A stretch of DNA of 64,000 nucleotides from an uncultured Eubacteriales bacterium (GCA_944349855.1 CALVNS010000001.1:51162-115161), one strand, 5' to 3'. Counted from the first letter of the stretch, positions 49,808 to 59,337 are shown. Notes: generated by a model from the letters alone, not told the origin. Numbers and translations: made by a program.

Positions 49808-50524
49808 ATGCTCTGCAAAAGGCTGTTCAAATGGATCCGTCGCGCGTTTCTGCTCGCGCTCCTGGCGGCGCTGTGCGCGCTGGGTGTGCTCGTCTATGAG
49901 GGCTATGCGCTCTACCGCGACGCGCTGGCGGAGCAGAGCCTGGAGGACCGGGTCGCGAAAATTCGTGAAAACCCGAGCTACGCGCCCATCTCCGACCTGC
50001 CGCAGATGTACCTGGACGCAGTCGTCGCGGTAGAGGATCACCGCTTCTACCGGCATTTTGGCATCGATCTCCTCTCCATCGGGCGCGCCGTGTGGCAAAA
50101 CCTCACCGCGCAAAACCTGGTCGAGGGCGGCAGCACGATCACCCAGCAGCTGGCGAAAAATCTGTACTTCACGCAGGATAAGGAGTTCGTCCGCAAGATC
50201 GCCGAGGCGTTCATGGCGCTGCACATCGAGCGCAGCTACGGCAAGGACGTCATCCTGGAGCTGTACGTCAACTCCATCTACTTCGGCGACGGGTACTACT
50301 GCGTGCGCGACGCCAGCCTGGGCTATTTCGGCAAGGAGCCCATCGAGATGAGCGACTACGAGTGCACGCTGCTGGCGGGCATCCCCAACGCGCCGTCCGT
50401 CTACGCGCCCACGGCCAACCCCGACCTGGCCGCCCAGCGCCAGCGGCACGTCGTCGCGCAGATGGTGGAAAACGGCTATCTGACGCAGGAGCAGGCCGAT
50501 GCCATCGTGCCGGATGCAGCATAG
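49808..50524 (+). CDS. mtgA: monofunctional peptidoglycan glycosyltransferase (GT51)
   Basis: Polymerises lipid II into glycan strands without a transpeptidase domain; 238 aa. An N-terminal membrane helix (about 13-32) is followed by the GT51 domain: VAVEDHRFYRHFGID with catalytic Glu76, GGSTITQQLAKN (107-118), the helical KIAEAFMALHIERSYGKDVILELYVN-type segment and the YFGDGYY / LLAGIPNAPS motifs. AAAAGAGG precedes the ATG. Followed by a strong terminator. Confidence 0.93.
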   Translation: MLCKRLFKWIRRAFLLALLAALCALGVLVYEGYALYRDALAEQSLEDRVAKIRENPSYAPISDLPQMYLDAVVAVEDHRFYRHFGIDLLSIGRAVWQNLTAQNLVEGGSTITQQLAKNLYFTQDKEFVRKIAEAFMALHIERSYGKDVILELYVNSIYFGDGYYCVRDASLGYFGKEPIEMSDYECTLLAGIPNAPSVYAPTANPDLAAQRQRHVVAQMVENGYLTQEQADAIVPDAA

Positions 50525-50533
50525 AAGGCATCA

Positions 50534-50570
50534 AAAAAACCGCCCGACGCAAGGTCGGGCGGCCTTTTTT
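50534..50570. terminator. bidirectional terminator between mtgA and rpmE
   Basis: A 9-bp GC stem (50540-50548 / 50554-50562) flanked by A-run and T-run, working on both strands. Confidence 0.85.
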
Positions 50571-50576
50571 TGACGC

Positions 50577-50774
50577 TTACATGCCGTAGCGCTTCTTGAA
50601 ACGGTCCACGCGTCCGCCGGTGTCCACCAGCTTCTGCTTGCCGGTGAAGAACGGATGGCACTTGGAGCAGATTTCAACCTTCAGTTCCTTCTTGGTCGAA
50701 CCGGTCTCAAACGTCTCACCGCAGGCGCAGCGGACGACGGCCTTCTGATACTTCGGATGGATGCCTTCCTTCAT
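50577..50774 (-). CDS. rpmE: ribosomal protein L31 (zinc-binding type)
   Basis: A 65-aa large-subunit protein. [10 protein letters not shown] start is standard; the zinc-site residues C-x-C (RCACG) and C-x-x-C (ICSKCHP) are present, so it is the C+ form; ends [15 protein letters not shown] at 50774 has GGGAGAGG upstream. The open frame extends further 5' but lacks homology. It has its own promoter inside the rho 3' end. Confidence 0.97.
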   Translation of the reverse strand: MKEGIHPKYQKAVVRCACGETFETGSTKKELKVEICSKCHPFFTGKQKLVDTGGRVDRFKKRYGM

Positions 50775-50829
50775 GTATTTCACCTCTCCCGCCCGCATTA
50801 CTATCACATGAAAAGCGCAGCGCGCCTTC

Positions 50830-52296
50830 TCATATGCCTGAACGGACACTTCCTAGATTATACCCTTCTTTCTCCCAAATTGCAAGCCATTCTTTCAGCC
50901 GTTTGAAAAATTCCTGGTTGGATCGCGTCTTTTCGAGCATACCGAGCAGCTGCTCGGTGGCGTCGCGCCCGCGCGCGGCCGTCAGCACGCGCCGCACGGC
51001 CGCCACGCCCTCCAGTTCTTCAGGGCTGAGCAGCAGCTCCTCGCGCCGTGTGCCGGAGCGCAGCAGGTCGATCGCCGGGAAGATGCGCCGCTCGGACAGC
51101 CGGCGGTCCAGGTGGATCTCGGCGTTGCCCGTGCCCTTGAACTCCTCGTAGATGATGTCGTCCATGCGGCTGCCGGTCTCGACCAGCGCGGTGGCGATGA
51201 TCGTCAGGCTGCCACCGCCCTCGACATTGCGCGCCGCGCCAAAAAAGCGCTTGGGCCGCTGCAGCACGCCGGGCGCGAGCCCGCCGGACATCGCCCGCCC
51301 GCCGGGCGCCAGCGCGTTGTAGGCGCGCGAGAGGCGCGTGAGGCTGTCCATGAGCACGACGACGTCCTGCCCCTGCTCCACCAGGCGCTGGGCGCGCTCG
51401 TAGACCATCTCGCTGACCCGCACATGGTGCTCCTGCGGCGCGTCGAACGTCGAGTAGACGACCTCGCCCGCGACGGAGCGGCGGATGTCGGTGACCTCCT
51501 CGGGCCGCTCGTCGATGAGCAGCATCATGAGGTGAATATCCGGATGGCCAGTCTCCACCGCGCTGGCGATCTTCTTGAGCAGCACGGTCTTGCCCGCCTT
51601 GGGCGGCGCGACGATCAGCGCGCGCTGGCCCAGGCCGATGGGCGCAATGAAGTCGAGCGTGCGGATGGCCAGGTCTCCCCCGCCCTGCGGTGGCTCGAGC
51701 GTCAGGCGGCGGTCCGGGTGGACCGGCGTCAGGCGATCAAACGGTACGCGCTGCGCCGCCCGCTCCGGCGGCTCGCCGTTGATCGACTCGACGTACATCA
51801 GCGCGCTGTAGCGGTCGCCCTCGCGGCGTGGGCGCGTCTTGCCGCGCACGAGGTCGCCGTTCCTCATGCCAAAGCGCCGGATCTGCGCGATGGAGACGTA
51901 GACGTCCTCCCGCCCAGGCGAACAGTTCTGCGCGCGCAGAAAACCGTAGCCGTCCGGCTGCAATTCCAGCACGCCCTGCCCGTCCGCGCACAGGCCCGCC
52001 TCCAGCATCTGCGACACCGCGGGGTTGGACGTGCCGTAGCGTTCGTCGTAATAGCCCGTGTGCGGCTCCCGGCGCGTGCGCGGCGCGCGCGGACCCGTGC
52101 GGGGCGTGGTCCGTTCGGGCGTGGGCGTCAGCGGCGCCGCAGCCTCCGTCCGGCTGTTCAGCGCGTCGCTCTGGCGCAGGCGCTCGACAATGCCCTGTTT
52201 GTTGATCCCCGAGGGCAGGCGCACACCGCGCTCGCGCGCAATCTCCCGCAGCTGCACGACGGTCCGCTCCTCATAAGGGGTGTTGGGGTTGGTCAA
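50830..52296 (-). CDS. rho: transcription termination factor Rho
   Basis: Hexameric RNA helicase that ends transcription; 488 aa. Seen: N-terminal Rho_N helical domain ([21 protein letters not shown]), a 40-residue Thr/Pro/Arg-rich linker, the RNA-binding cold-shock domain ([14 protein letters not shown]), Walker [24 protein letters not shown] (Walker B region) and the Q/R loop areas ([20 protein letters not shown]). TTG at 52296 is taken as start with AGGAGC about 9-10 nt upstream; no ATG is available nearby. Confidence 0.97.
   Translation of the reverse strand: MTNPNTPYEERTVVQLREIARERGVRLPSGINKQGIVERLRQSDALNSRTEAAAPLTPTPERTTPRTGPRAPRTRREPHTGYYDERYGTSNPAVSQMLEAGLCADGQGVLELQPDGYGFLRAQNCSPGREDVYVSIAQIRRFGMRNGDLVRGKTRPRREGDRYSALMYVESINGEPPERAAQRVPFDRLTPVHPDRRLTLEPPQGGGDLAIRTLDFIAPIGLGQRALIVAPPKAGKTVLLKKIASAVETGHPDIHLMMLLIDERPEEVTDIRRSVAGEVVYSTFDAPQEHHVRVSEMVYERAQRLVEQGQDVVVLMDSLTRLSRAYNALAPGGRAMSGGLAPGVLQRPKRFFGAARNVEGGGSLTIIATALVETGSRMDDIIYEEFKGTGNAEIHLDRRLSERRIFPAIDLLRSGTRREELLLSPEELEGVAAVRRVLTAARGRDATEQLLGMLEKTRSNQEFFKRLKEWLAIWEKEGYNLGSVRSGI
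50857..50885 (-). promoter_or_regulatory. rpmE promoter inside rho
   Basis: Minus strand TTGCAA (50880-50885), 17-bp spacer, TATAAT (50857-50862), within the last 20 codons of rho. Confidence 0.7.
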
Positions 52297-52300
52297 AGTG

Positions 52301-52380
52301 AATTCAGCTCCTCTCGGGGCGCAAAGATGTGACGTGGATGGAACATGTCACCCTCATTGTATGCCGAAAGGAGCTGAAAT
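52301..52380 (-). promoter_or_regulatory. rho leader with inverted repeat over the ribosome binding site
   Basis: The sequence TTCAGCTCC occurs about 60 nt upstream (arm 52370-52380) and its complement GGAGCTGAA (arm 52301-52311) covers the rho Shine-Dalgarno. Pairing of the arms would hide the site. A TACAAT (minus strand, at about 52357-52362) between the arms could instead be a -10. Confidence 0.45.
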
Positions 52381-52386
52381 ATGCGT

Positions 52387-53397
52387 TCAGGAACGCCTGG
52401 CCACGACCACGTCGCGGTTGACGGCCTGCTCCACCCAGTGCTCCAGGCCGTCGTACGTCTCTCCGCGCAGCACGTCAAAGCCTGCGGCCTCCAGCGCGCG
52501 GATCACCTGCGCGCGCCGCGTCACGTAGGTGTTGAACGAGGCCGCCAGCGCGCCGCCGGGCGCGAGCGCGGCATGCCATGCGGGCGCGGCCTTCTCCAGC
52601 AGCGGCAGGATGCCGCCCCGATGGTCTGCCGGCCCGTGCTGCACGCCGTAGGGCAGGTCGACGGCCATGATCTGCACGCTGCCGGGGCGCAGCAGCACGT
52701 CCAGGTCGCGCGTGTCGCCCTGGATGAGGCGCAGCGTGCGCGTGTCGCCGTCGCGATAGTGCTCGGGCGTGTCGGCGAAGACGTACTTCGTCTCGCGCCC
52801 GCCGGCCTGGCCGCGCACGGTCAGCGAGCCCTCGCCGCGCTTGTGCTTGAGGTGATGGAAGGCCAGGTAACGCCCCGTGAAGTCGTCGGCCTCCTTGATC
52901 GCATGCCGGTCCGCATCCACGCCCACGGCGTTCCAGCCGCGGCGCAGCGCGAGGTAGAGGGCCGTGCCCTTGCCGCACATCGGGTCGCAGAAGGCGAGCT
53001 TGGCGTCGCCCTTGAGCGCAAACGCGCTGGAGGCGAGCGCCATGCTGAGCAGCGTGTCGGTGAACATCTCGTTCGTCTTGCCCTTGTACTTGAGCAGCGC
53101 GGCCATGTCCTCGCCCACATAGGCCGCGCCGGCGCGCGGGATGGGCACGAGCGCGTCACCCTCCATGCGGCACAGCAGGTAGACGCCGCCCTGGCGGCTC
53201 AGCAGCGCCCATTCGCGCTCCCGGAACGCCTCCGCCTCAAAGCACAGGAACGGCGCGCCGGCGATCTCCCGCGCCTCGACGGCGCACGCGCGGCCCATGG
53301 CTGCGAGCATCATGGACAGCTCCGCGCGGGCGAGCGTCAAAAGCGAGGCGCGGTAGCGGGCGTTGGCGTGTGGATAGAGCAAAAAGGCATAGCGCAT
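52387..53397 (-). CDS. TRM11-like class I RNA methyltransferase
   Basis: A 336-aa SAM-dependent methyltransferase. Residues about 135-330 carry DPMCGKGTALYLALRRG (motif I), GVDADRHAIKEAD and DLPYGVQHG (N/D-PPY-type catalytic loop), as in TRM11/Trm-G10 enzymes that make m2G in tRNA. The N-terminal 130 residues are mixed alpha/beta and could be a divergent THUMP-like or RNA-binding part. ATG at 53397 is 8 nt from GGAGG. Lies after rpsU and before rho on the same strand. Confidence 0.78.
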   Translation of the reverse strand: MRYAFLLYPHANARYRASLLTLARAELSMMLAAMGRACAVEAREIAGAPFLCFEAEAFREREWALLSRQGGVYLLCRMEGDALVPIPRAGAAYVGEDMAALLKYKGKTNEMFTDTLLSMALASSAFALKGDAKLAFCDPMCGKGTALYLALRRGWNAVGVDADRHAIKEADDFTGRYLAFHHLKHKRGEGSLTVRGQAGGRETKYVFADTPEHYRDGDTRTLRLIQGDTRDLDVLLRPGSVQIMAVDLPYGVQHGPADHRGGILPLLEKAAPAWHAALAPGGALAASFNTYVTRRAQVIRALEAAGFDVLRGETYDGLEHWVEQAVNRDVVVARRS

Positions 53398-53433
53398 GGA
53401 TCGGACCTCCTGCGTCATTTCTTCTTTGGACAG

Positions 53434-53463
53434 CAAAAGACCCCATCGAAGCCGATGGAGTCT
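53434..53463 (-). terminator. terminator of rpsU
   Basis: An 11-bp stem with one G-U pair (53438-53448 / 53453-53463) followed by TTTT on the minus strand. Confidence 0.7.
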
Positions 53464-53475
53464 TGGATGTAGCAA

Positions 53476-53649
53476 TCAGTACTTGCGCTTGCGGGCCGCT
53501 TCAGCCTTCTTCTTGCGCTTGACGCTGGGCTTCTCGTAGTGCTCGCGCTTACGAACCTCTGCGATGACGCCGGAGCGCGCGCAGGAACGCTTGAATCTTC
53601 TCAGAGCGCTTTCCAGGGACTCATTTTCCCGAACACGGATCTCAGACAT
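53476..53649 (-). CDS. rpsU: ribosomal protein S21
   Basis: A 57-aa small-subunit protein. Seen: [18 protein letters not shown] start, [20 protein letters not shown] and a Lys/Arg-rich tail ([12 protein letters not shown]). GGAGGG precedes the ATG with good spacing. It has a strong promoter and its own terminator. Confidence 0.98.
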   Translation of the reverse strand: MSEIRVRENESLESALRRFKRSCARSGVIAEVRKREHYEKPSVKRKKKAEAARKRKY

Positions 53650-53725
53650 GGTAGTTATCCCTCCCCTCCGCTCATCTCGACGAACACATCCGATACGACA
53701 GGAACGGATGGTAACCGTGCACTTT

Positions 53726-53754
53726 ATTATACCGCACCCGCGGGTATTCGTCAA
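53726..53754 (-). promoter_or_regulatory. sigma-A promoter of rpsU
   Basis: Minus strand TTGACG (53749-53754), 17-bp spacer, TATAAT (53726-53731). A GC-rich CCCGCGGG palindrome lies in the spacer. Confidence 0.85.
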
Positions 53755-53794
53755 CCACAAATCCGAATTCTTTTGCGCACGGGTTTGCGACGGG

Positions 53795-54670
53795 TCAGTC
53801 CGGCCCGCGCTCCGCCTCAAATTCCGCGCGATGGCGCGCGAAAAAATCGTAGTAGGCGCGCACGCCCTCCAGCTGCGTCCAGGGGCGGACCGTCGCCGGG
53901 CGCGCGTCCAGATCGTAGACCTTGGCCCCGCGCATCGACAGCAGAAACGGCGAGTGCGTCGAGATGATCAGCTGGCAGCCCGCGTAGCGTGCGCCCTCCT
54001 CCAGGTACTGCGCAAGCTCCACCTGCCGCGCGGGCGAGAGGCTGTTCTCCGGCTCGTCGAGCAGGTACAGCGCATCGGCGTCGACGCGCTGGCGGAAGAA
54101 GAACGCGGCGCTCTCGCCGTTGGACTGTTCGCGCACGTTTTCCATCAGCTGCTCGCGCACGAACGCGGACTGCGTGTGCCTGCGCGCGCTGTTCTGCTTC
54201 TTGAGCGCGTCGTAGTCGTCCAGCGAGCGCACGCGCACCTGCGAGTGGCGCGCATGGGTGTGCTCGATGAAGAGCTCCTCGCGCCGCCGGTCGATGCCGT
54301 CGTTGAGGCAGCGCACGCCGAGCATGTAGTCGAACACGTCGTCGCTGGTGACGATGCGGCTGCCCGCCGGCGCCGTCCTTTCGACCGACACGCGGCAGCG
54401 GCGCACGTAGTCGTCGAAGAAGCTGGAGCGGTTGAACGGCGTCTCGCGCGAGAGGCCCAGCTTTTCGGCGATCACATTGAGCGCGGTTGTCTTGCCCGAT
54501 CCGTTGCCGCCGTACAGGATGGTGATCGGCTCAAAGTCCAGCCGCTGCAGCCCTGCCGCCGAGAGCACGCCGAAGGGATACATCGTGTTGTAGCACGTGC
54601 GCTTGACGTTCAGGCGGAACGCCCATTCCTCGTCCGCATCAGGAAACGTGATGGAGTCCAGGTAGATCAT
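53795..54670 (-). CDS. AAA/ABC-type ATPase of unknown role
   Basis: A 291-aa soluble ATPase with ABC/SMC-like architecture. Seen: Walker [10 protein letters not shown] (54-62), a helical insertion with many Arg/Asp, an ABC-signature-like SNGES (about 185), Walker [14 protein letters not shown] (about 207-219) and a switch His in STHSPF. No membrane partner is adjacent. Single-chain ATPases of this shape are found in DNA repair, toxin-antitoxin and anti-phage systems and in uncharacterised housekeeping groups; nothing here decides. AAAGGAGG precedes the ATG. It sits between HIT and rpsU. Confidence 0.8.
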   Translation of the reverse strand: MIYLDSITFPDADEEWAFRLNVKRTCYNTMYPFGVLSAAGLQRLDFEPITILYGGNGSGKTTALNVIAEKLGLSRETPFNRSSFFDDYVRRCRVSVERTAPAGSRIVTSDDVFDYMLGVRCLNDGIDRRREELFIEHTHARHSQVRVRSLDDYDALKKQNSARRHTQSAFVREQLMENVREQSNGESAAFFFRQRVDADALYLLDEPENSLSPARQVELAQYLEEGARYAGCQLIISTHSPFLLSMRGAKVYDLDARPATVRPWTQLEGVRAYYDFFARHRAEFEAERGPD

Positions 54671-54697
54671 CGCGACGCCTCCTTTGAGGGCTGCCGG

Positions 54698-55042
54698 TCA
54701 GTCCATCCGGTCGCCCAGCTGCTTGCCGCCCAGGATGTGCACGTGCAGGTGCGGCACACTCTGGCGCGCGTCCGCGCCGCAGTTGCTCACCAGGCGGAAG
54801 CCGCTCTCGGCCAGGCCCAGCTCGCCGGCGACCTTCGCCGCGGTGCGCAGTAGCCCCGCCAGGAACGCGTCGCTCTCCCCGCGCGCCGCGTACACGTCGC
54901 TCACGTGCTTCTTGGGGATGACCAGCACGTGCACGGGCGCCTGCGGCGCGATGTCGTAAAAGGCGAGCACCTCGTCGTCCTCATAGGCCTTCTTCGAGGG
55001 GATCTCGCCCGCGGCGATCTTGCAAAACAGACAGTCTTCCAT
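54698..55042 (-). CDS. HIT family nucleotide-binding protein
   Basis: A 114-aa HINT-type protein that hydrolyses AMP-linked compounds. Seen: CLFCKIAAGEIPS, with C-x-x-C, VHVLVIPKKHV and the catalytic histidine triad HLHVHILGG near the C-terminus. ATG at 55042 is 8 nt from AGGAG; the TTG two codons earlier is only 1 nt from it. In the conserved clostridial order after mtaB. Confidence 0.95.
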   Translation of the reverse strand: MEDCLFCKIAAGEIPSKKAYEDDEVLAFYDIAPQAPVHVLVIPKKHVSDVYAARGESDAFLAGLLRTAAKVAGELGLAESGFRLVSNCGADARQSVPHLHVHILGGKQLGDRMD

Positions 55043-55082
55043 CGTCAACGCTCCTCTTCTGCGGCGCCATGCGCCGTGTCGT

Positions 55083-56372
55083 TCACTCGATGCGGCCGGT
55101 CAGTCCGTCGCCGCATATGCCCTCGATGCGGACGTCGCGTATCTCGCCTGGCTCGCCCTCGCCCGCAGCGCGCACGTGCACGTATGTGGGCGTGTAGCCG
55201 GTCAGGCGCCCCTGCCCGTCTTGCTCCTCCAGCAGCACCTGCTGGCGCGTGCCCACAAGCCCCTCCAGATAGGCCATGGACAGCTCCTTGCCCAGCGCAA
55301 TCAACCGGCGGGCGCGCTCCTCCCGCACCGCGCGCGGCACGCTGCCATCCATCTGCACGGCGGGCGTGCCCTCGCGCTCGGAATACGGGAATACGTGGAT
55401 GCGTGAGAATCCGGCCTCGCGCACGGTCCGCATCGTCTCTTCAAAATTTTGCTCCGTCTCGCCCGGAAAGCCCGTCATCACGTCCGTCGTCAGCGCACAG
55501 CCCGGGAACGCCGCGCGCAGCATGCGGCAGGCCTCCAGGAACTGCGCAGTCGTGTAACGCCTGCGCATGCGCGCGAGCACTGCATCGCTGCCGCTCTGCA
55601 GCGCGAGGTGAAACTGCGGGCAGACCTTGGGCAGGCCCTGCAGCGCCCGCACGAACGGCTCCGTTACGATCACGGGCTCGAGCGAGCCCAGACGGATGCG
55701 CGCCGCATTCCCCGCGTCGTGCGCCGCGCGGATGGCGTCGACGAGCGTCGTGCCGTCGCGCAGGTCGCGCCCGTAGCTGGTCAAGTGGATGCCGGTCAGC
55801 ACCAGCTCGCGAAAGCCGGCTGCACACAGATTCGCCGCCTCTTCGCGGATCTCCTGCAACGGCCGCGAGCGGATCGGCCCGCGCACATAGGGGATGATGC
55901 AGTAGGCACAGAATCGGTCGCAGCCCTCCTGAATCTTCATCGTCGCGCGCGTGTGTCCCTCGTGCGCGCGCACGACGAGGCGCTCAAAGGGCGCGTGCGA
56001 CAGGCCCTCTACGGCCACGAGCGTCTCACCCGCCGCCTGCGCCTCATGCAGCAGTTCCACGACCTCGCCGCGCCGCTGCGTGCCCAGGATGAGCCGCACG
56101 CCCGGCAGACGCAGGCTCTGCGCCGCGCGCTGGGCCAGGCAGCCGGTCACGACGATGTGCGCCTGCGGATGCTCCCGCGCGCACCGGCGGATCGCCTGCA
56201 TGGACTTCCTGTCCCCGGTGCCGGTGACGGTGCAGGTGTTGATCACGTACACGTCCGCCGGCTCGGAAAAGGGGACGACCTCATATCCGGCCCGCTGGAA
56301 GCACTCGAGCATGGCCTGGGTATCGTATTGGTTGACCTTGCAGCCCAGGGTATGAAAAGCAGCCTTCTTCAT
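55083..56372 (-). CDS. mtaB: tRNA t6A37 methylthiotransferase MtaB
   Basis: Radical-SAM enzyme converting t6A37 to ms2t6A37 in tRNA reading ANN codons; 429 aa. N-terminal UPF0004 domain with cluster Cys11, Cys47 and Cys78; radical-SAM triad CDRFCAYC (151-158); LTGIHLTSYG, LHLALQSGSD-like QFHLALQSG, DVMTGFPGET; C-terminal TRAM domain (QQVLLEEQDGQGRLTGYTP). ATG start. The common rsmE-mtaB order is present. Confidence 0.95.
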   Translation of the reverse strand: MKKAAFHTLGCKVNQYDTQAMLECFQRAGYEVVPFSEPADVYVINTCTVTGTGDRKSMQAIRRCAREHPQAHIVVTGCLAQRAAQSLRLPGVRLILGTQRRGEVVELLHEAQAAGETLVAVEGLSHAPFERLVVRAHEGHTRATMKIQEGCDRFCAYCIIPYVRGPIRSRPLQEIREEAANLCAAGFRELVLTGIHLTSYGRDLRDGTTLVDAIRAAHDAGNAARIRLGSLEPVIVTEPFVRALQGLPKVCPQFHLALQSGSDAVLARMRRRYTTAQFLEACRMLRAAFPGCALTTDVMTGFPGETEQNFEETMRTVREAGFSRIHVFPYSEREGTPAVQMDGSVPRAVREERARRLIALGKELSMAYLEGLVGTRQQVLLEEQDGQGRLTGYTPTYVHVRAAGEGEPGEIRDVRIEGICGDGLTGRIE

Positions 56373-56376
56373 GCGT

Positions 56377-57111
56377 TCACTCCATCTGCCCGGCGAGGCA
56401 CAGCGCCATCGTCAGCGCCGCCATGCCCGCCGTCTCGGTGCGCAGGATACGCGGGCCGAGCGTGACGGCCTGCGCGCCCAGGCCGGTCAGGCGCTCGACC
56501 TCTCCGGCCGCCATGCCGCCCTCAGGCCCCACGACGATCGCGATGCGCCGCGCGTCCCGGCCGGGCACGAGCGTGCGCAATCCCTGCGCATGCGCCTCCT
56601 CCCACGGGACGAGTACGAGGTCGTAATCCGCCGCAAGCGCGCCGCACAGCGCAGTCAGCGGCCTGGGCGGCGCCACCTGCGGCACGTGCGCGCGGCCGCA
56701 CTGCTTGACCGCCTCGCGCGCGATGCGCTGCCAGCGCTCCGCCTTGCGCGCGCCGTCCTTGCCCTCCGCCCGGGCGACGCAGCGCTCCATCAGCACGGGC
56801 TGAATGGCGTGCACGCCCAGCTCCGTGCACTTCTGCACGATCCACTCCATCTTCTCCGCCTTGGGCAGGCCCTGATAGAGCGTCACGCGCACGTCCGGCT
56901 CATTGTCGGGCAGCGCTTCCAGCACGTCGGCCTCCGCGCCGTCCGGTGCGACCGCCGTCAGGCGCGCGCGATAGCGGCGCAGCCCGTCCAGCAGCTCGAC
57001 CTCCTCGCCCGAGGCCAGGCGCAGCACGCGCGCGGCGTGACGTGCCTCCTCGGGATCCAGGCGCGCGCGCATTTCCTGCACGCCCGCATCGTTTACAAAA
57101 AAGCGGTGCAT
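56377..57111 (-). CDS. rsmE: 16S rRNA m3U1498 methyltransferase
   Basis: SPOUT-class enzyme, 244 aa. Seen: N-terminal PUA-like domain (HAARVLRLASGEEVELLDG), LYQGLPKAEKMEWIVQKCTELG, WQRIAREAVKQCGR, VGPEGGMAAGEVE and LGPRILRTETA in the knot. GGAGAAGG precedes the ATG at 57111. Between prmA and mtaB with short gaps. Confidence 0.95.
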   Translation of the reverse strand: MHRFFVNDAGVQEMRARLDPEEARHAARVLRLASGEEVELLDGLRRYRARLTAVAPDGAEADVLEALPDNEPDVRVTLYQGLPKAEKMEWIVQKCTELGVHAIQPVLMERCVARAEGKDGARKAERWQRIAREAVKQCGRAHVPQVAPPRPLTALCGALAADYDLVLVPWEEAHAQGLRTLVPGRDARRIAIVVGPEGGMAAGEVERLTGLGAQAVTLGPRILRTETAGMAALTMALCLAGQME

Positions 57112-57121
57112 GTCCTTCTCC

Positions 57122-58066
57122 TCACAGCGGCTTGGCCGACAGGCAGACCCACTCGCCGCGCGCGATGCGGCAGTCCACCGCGTAGCCCGCCTGGCGCAGC
57201 GCGCGCAGGACGTCCTCCTCGCGCTCGCGGATGATGCCCGAGCAGATGAACGCGCCGCCGGGGCAGATGTGCGCCTTGGCCGGGCCGCACAGCGCGCAGA
57301 TGACATCGGCGATGATGTTGGCCACGATCACATCCGCCTTGCCGACCGAGTCCTTGAGCAGATCGCCCGCCTGCGCATGCACGACCTGCTCCATGCCGTT
57401 CTTCTGGATGTTCTCCTTCGCGACGGCGACGGCCTGCTCGTCCAGGTCGATGGCCAGCACGTCCTGCGCGCCCAGCTTGGCCGCGGCGATGGCCAGGATG
57501 CCCGTGCCCGTGCCCACGTCGATGCAGACGCTGCCCGGGCGCACGTAGCGCTCGAGCATCTGCAGGCACATGTAGGTCGTCTCGTGCGTGCCGGTGCCGA
57601 AGGCCATACCCGGATCCATCTCGATGACCAGATCCTCCGGGAAGGGCTCGTACGGCTCCCACGAGGGCTTGACGACGATGCGCTCGCCCGCGCGGAAGGG
57701 CTTGTAGTAGCGCTTCCAGTTCTCGGCCCAGTCCTGCTCGTGCACGGTCTCGCGCGTGAATTCGAGCGAGCCCAGGTCAAAGCCCAGGTCCATGTGCGAA
57801 AGCTCCGACAGGCGCGCGCGCACAAAAGCCAGCGTCTCCGGCGTGGAGGCGCCCTCCTCAAAGTAGGCCTTGACGAGCACGTCCTCGGGCATGGCGTCCA
57901 GGATGTGCTCATCGAGCATGTCCCACATGCCCTCGGGCTTTTGCGCGTTGAGCACGTCTGTGCGATCCTCGATGCTCGTGCCCGTAGCGCCCGCGTTCAT
58001 GAGCAGCTCGGACACGATGTCTGCCCCCGCCGTCGTCGTATGGACGGCCGCCTCAATCCAGTTCAT
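57122..58066 (-). CDS. prmA: ribosomal protein L11 methyltransferase
   Basis: Trimethylates L11 lysines; 314 aa, standard length. Seen: N-terminal ferredoxin-like recognition domain (MNWIEAAVHTTTAGADIVSELL), DWAENWKRYYKP, FGTGTHETT, VGTGTGILAIAAAKLG SAM loop and VIVANIIADV (catalytic NI-A). ATG at 58066 has GAGGGAGC upstream. Follows dnaJ, as in most Firmicutes. Confidence 0.96.
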   Translation of the reverse strand: MNWIEAAVHTTTAGADIVSELLMNAGATGTSIEDRTDVLNAQKPEGMWDMLDEHILDAMPEDVLVKAYFEEGASTPETLAFVRARLSELSHMDLGFDLGSLEFTRETVHEQDWAENWKRYYKPFRAGERIVVKPSWEPYEPFPEDLVIEMDPGMAFGTGTHETTYMCLQMLERYVRPGSVCIDVGTGTGILAIAAAKLGAQDVLAIDLDEQAVAVAKENIQKNGMEQVVHAQAGDLLKDSVGKADVIVANIIADVICALCGPAKAHICPGGAFICSGIIREREEDVLRALRQAGYAVDCRIARGEWVCLSAKPL

Positions 58067-58124
58067 GTGCTCCCTCCGAAACATGACGAAACGCCGAAGG
58101 GAAAACCCTCCAGCGATCGCCGGT

Positions 58125-59273
58125 TTACTTGTTAAAGCTGTCCCTCACGCGGTCGAAGAACGACTTGCGCCCTTCGTACTCGCGCCCGGTGAGCGAATCT
58201 TCAAATTGCCGCAGCAGGTCTTTCTGCTTTTCGCTCAGCCGCTTGGGCACCTCGACGCGCACCTTGATGTACAGGTCGCCCTTGCCGCTGCCGCGCAGCT
58301 GCTGAATGCCCTGGCCGCGGATGCGCAGCACCGTATCGTTCTGTGTGCCCTCGGGAATGCTGTACTTCACAGACCCTTCAAGCGTAGGCACGTCGATCTC
58401 GCCGCCCAATGCCGCCTGCGTGAACGAGATGGGAATCTCGCAGTGCAGGTCGTAGTGGTCGCGCTTGAACAGCCTGTGGGGCTTGACGGAGATGTAGACG
58501 TACAGGTCGCCGGCCGGGCCGCCGCGCAGTCCGGGTTCGCCCTGGCCGGTCATGGGCAGCACCTGTCCGTTGTCGATGCCCGCCGGAATCTTGATCGTCG
58601 CCGTGCGCATCACGCGCACGCGGCCCTGACCCGCGCACTTGGGGCACTTGTCCGTGATGATCTTGCCCGTGCCGCCGCAGGCGGTGCAGGGACGCATGTT
58701 GACCACTTGGCCAAACAGCGACTGGGTGGTCACCCGCATCTGGCCCGTGCCGCCGCAGGTGGGGCAGGTCTTGGGCTGCGTGCCCGCGCGTGCGCCCGTG
58801 CCGCCGCAGGCCTCACAGTTTTCGTTGCGCTGGAATTTGAATTCCTTCTTGCAGCCGAAGGCCGCCTCTTCAAACGTGAGCGTCAGGTCGTAGCGCAGGT
58901 CCTGCCCGCGTTCAGGCCCGTTGCGCCTGCGCTGGGACGCGCCCTCCGCGCCGTTGAAGAAGAAGTCGAATATGCTGTCGAAGCCCTGGCCGCCAAATCC
59001 GCCGAAATCGCCATACCCGGCGCTGGCGCCGCCCATGTTCGGGCCGTCGTGGCCGAACTGGTCATAGCGCGCGCGCTTGGCGCTGTCGGAGAGCACCTCG
59101 TAGGCCTCGTTGATCTCCTTGAAGCGCGCCTCCGCGCCCTTGTCGTCGGGATGCAGGTCAGGGTGGTTCTCCTTGGCCAGCTTGCGGTACGCCTTTTTAA
59201 TCTCGTCGTCCGTCGCCGTCTTGGAGACGCCCAGCACCTCGTAATAATCTCGCTTTGTTGCCACAGTCCTCAC
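58125..59273 (-). CDS. dnaJ: chaperone DnaJ
   Basis: Hsp40 co-chaperone of DnaK; 382 aa. J domain with [20 protein letters not shown] (HPD at about 39); Gly/Phe-rich region; four zinc-finger repeats [32 protein letters not shown]; and C-terminal client-binding domains. The GTG at 59273 has AGGAT upstream; a second GTG three codons later is possible. Separated from dnaK by about 90 bp holding a hairpin. Confidence 0.97.
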   Translation of the reverse strand: MRTVATKRDYYEVLGVSKTATDDEIKKAYRKLAKENHPDLHPDDKGAEARFKEINEAYEVLSDSAKRARYDQFGHDGPNMGGASAGYGDFGGFGGQGFDSIFDFFFNGAEGASQRRRNGPERGQDLRYDLTLTFEEAAFGCKKEFKFQRNENCEACGGTGARAGTQPKTCPTCGGTGQMRVTTQSLFGQVVNMRPCTACGGTGKIITDKCPKCAGQGRVRVMRTATIKIPAGIDNGQVLPMTGQGEPGLRGGPAGDLYVYISVKPHRLFKRDHYDLHCEIPISFTQAALGGEIDVPTLEGSVKYSIPEGTQNDTVLRIRGQGIQQLRGSGKGDLYIKVRVEVPKRLSEKQKDLLRQFEDSLTGREYEGRKSFFDRVRDSFNK

Positions 59274-59311
59274 CGTCCGATCCTAAAGGATGCGCGTATG
59301 ATACGCCATTT

Positions 59312-59337
59312 GCCGCCGCCATTCGCATGGCGGCGGC
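59312..59337 (-). repeat. hairpin between dnaK and dnaJ
   Basis: An 11-bp perfect GC stem (59312-59322 / 59327-59337) with a 4-nt loop and no T-run; more likely an RNA-processing or stabilising hairpin than a terminator. Confidence 0.5.

Noticed and set aside
59312-59337. Terminator between dnaK and dnaJ
   Set aside because: Stem is strong but no T-run follows on the minus strand, and dnaJ needs read-through.
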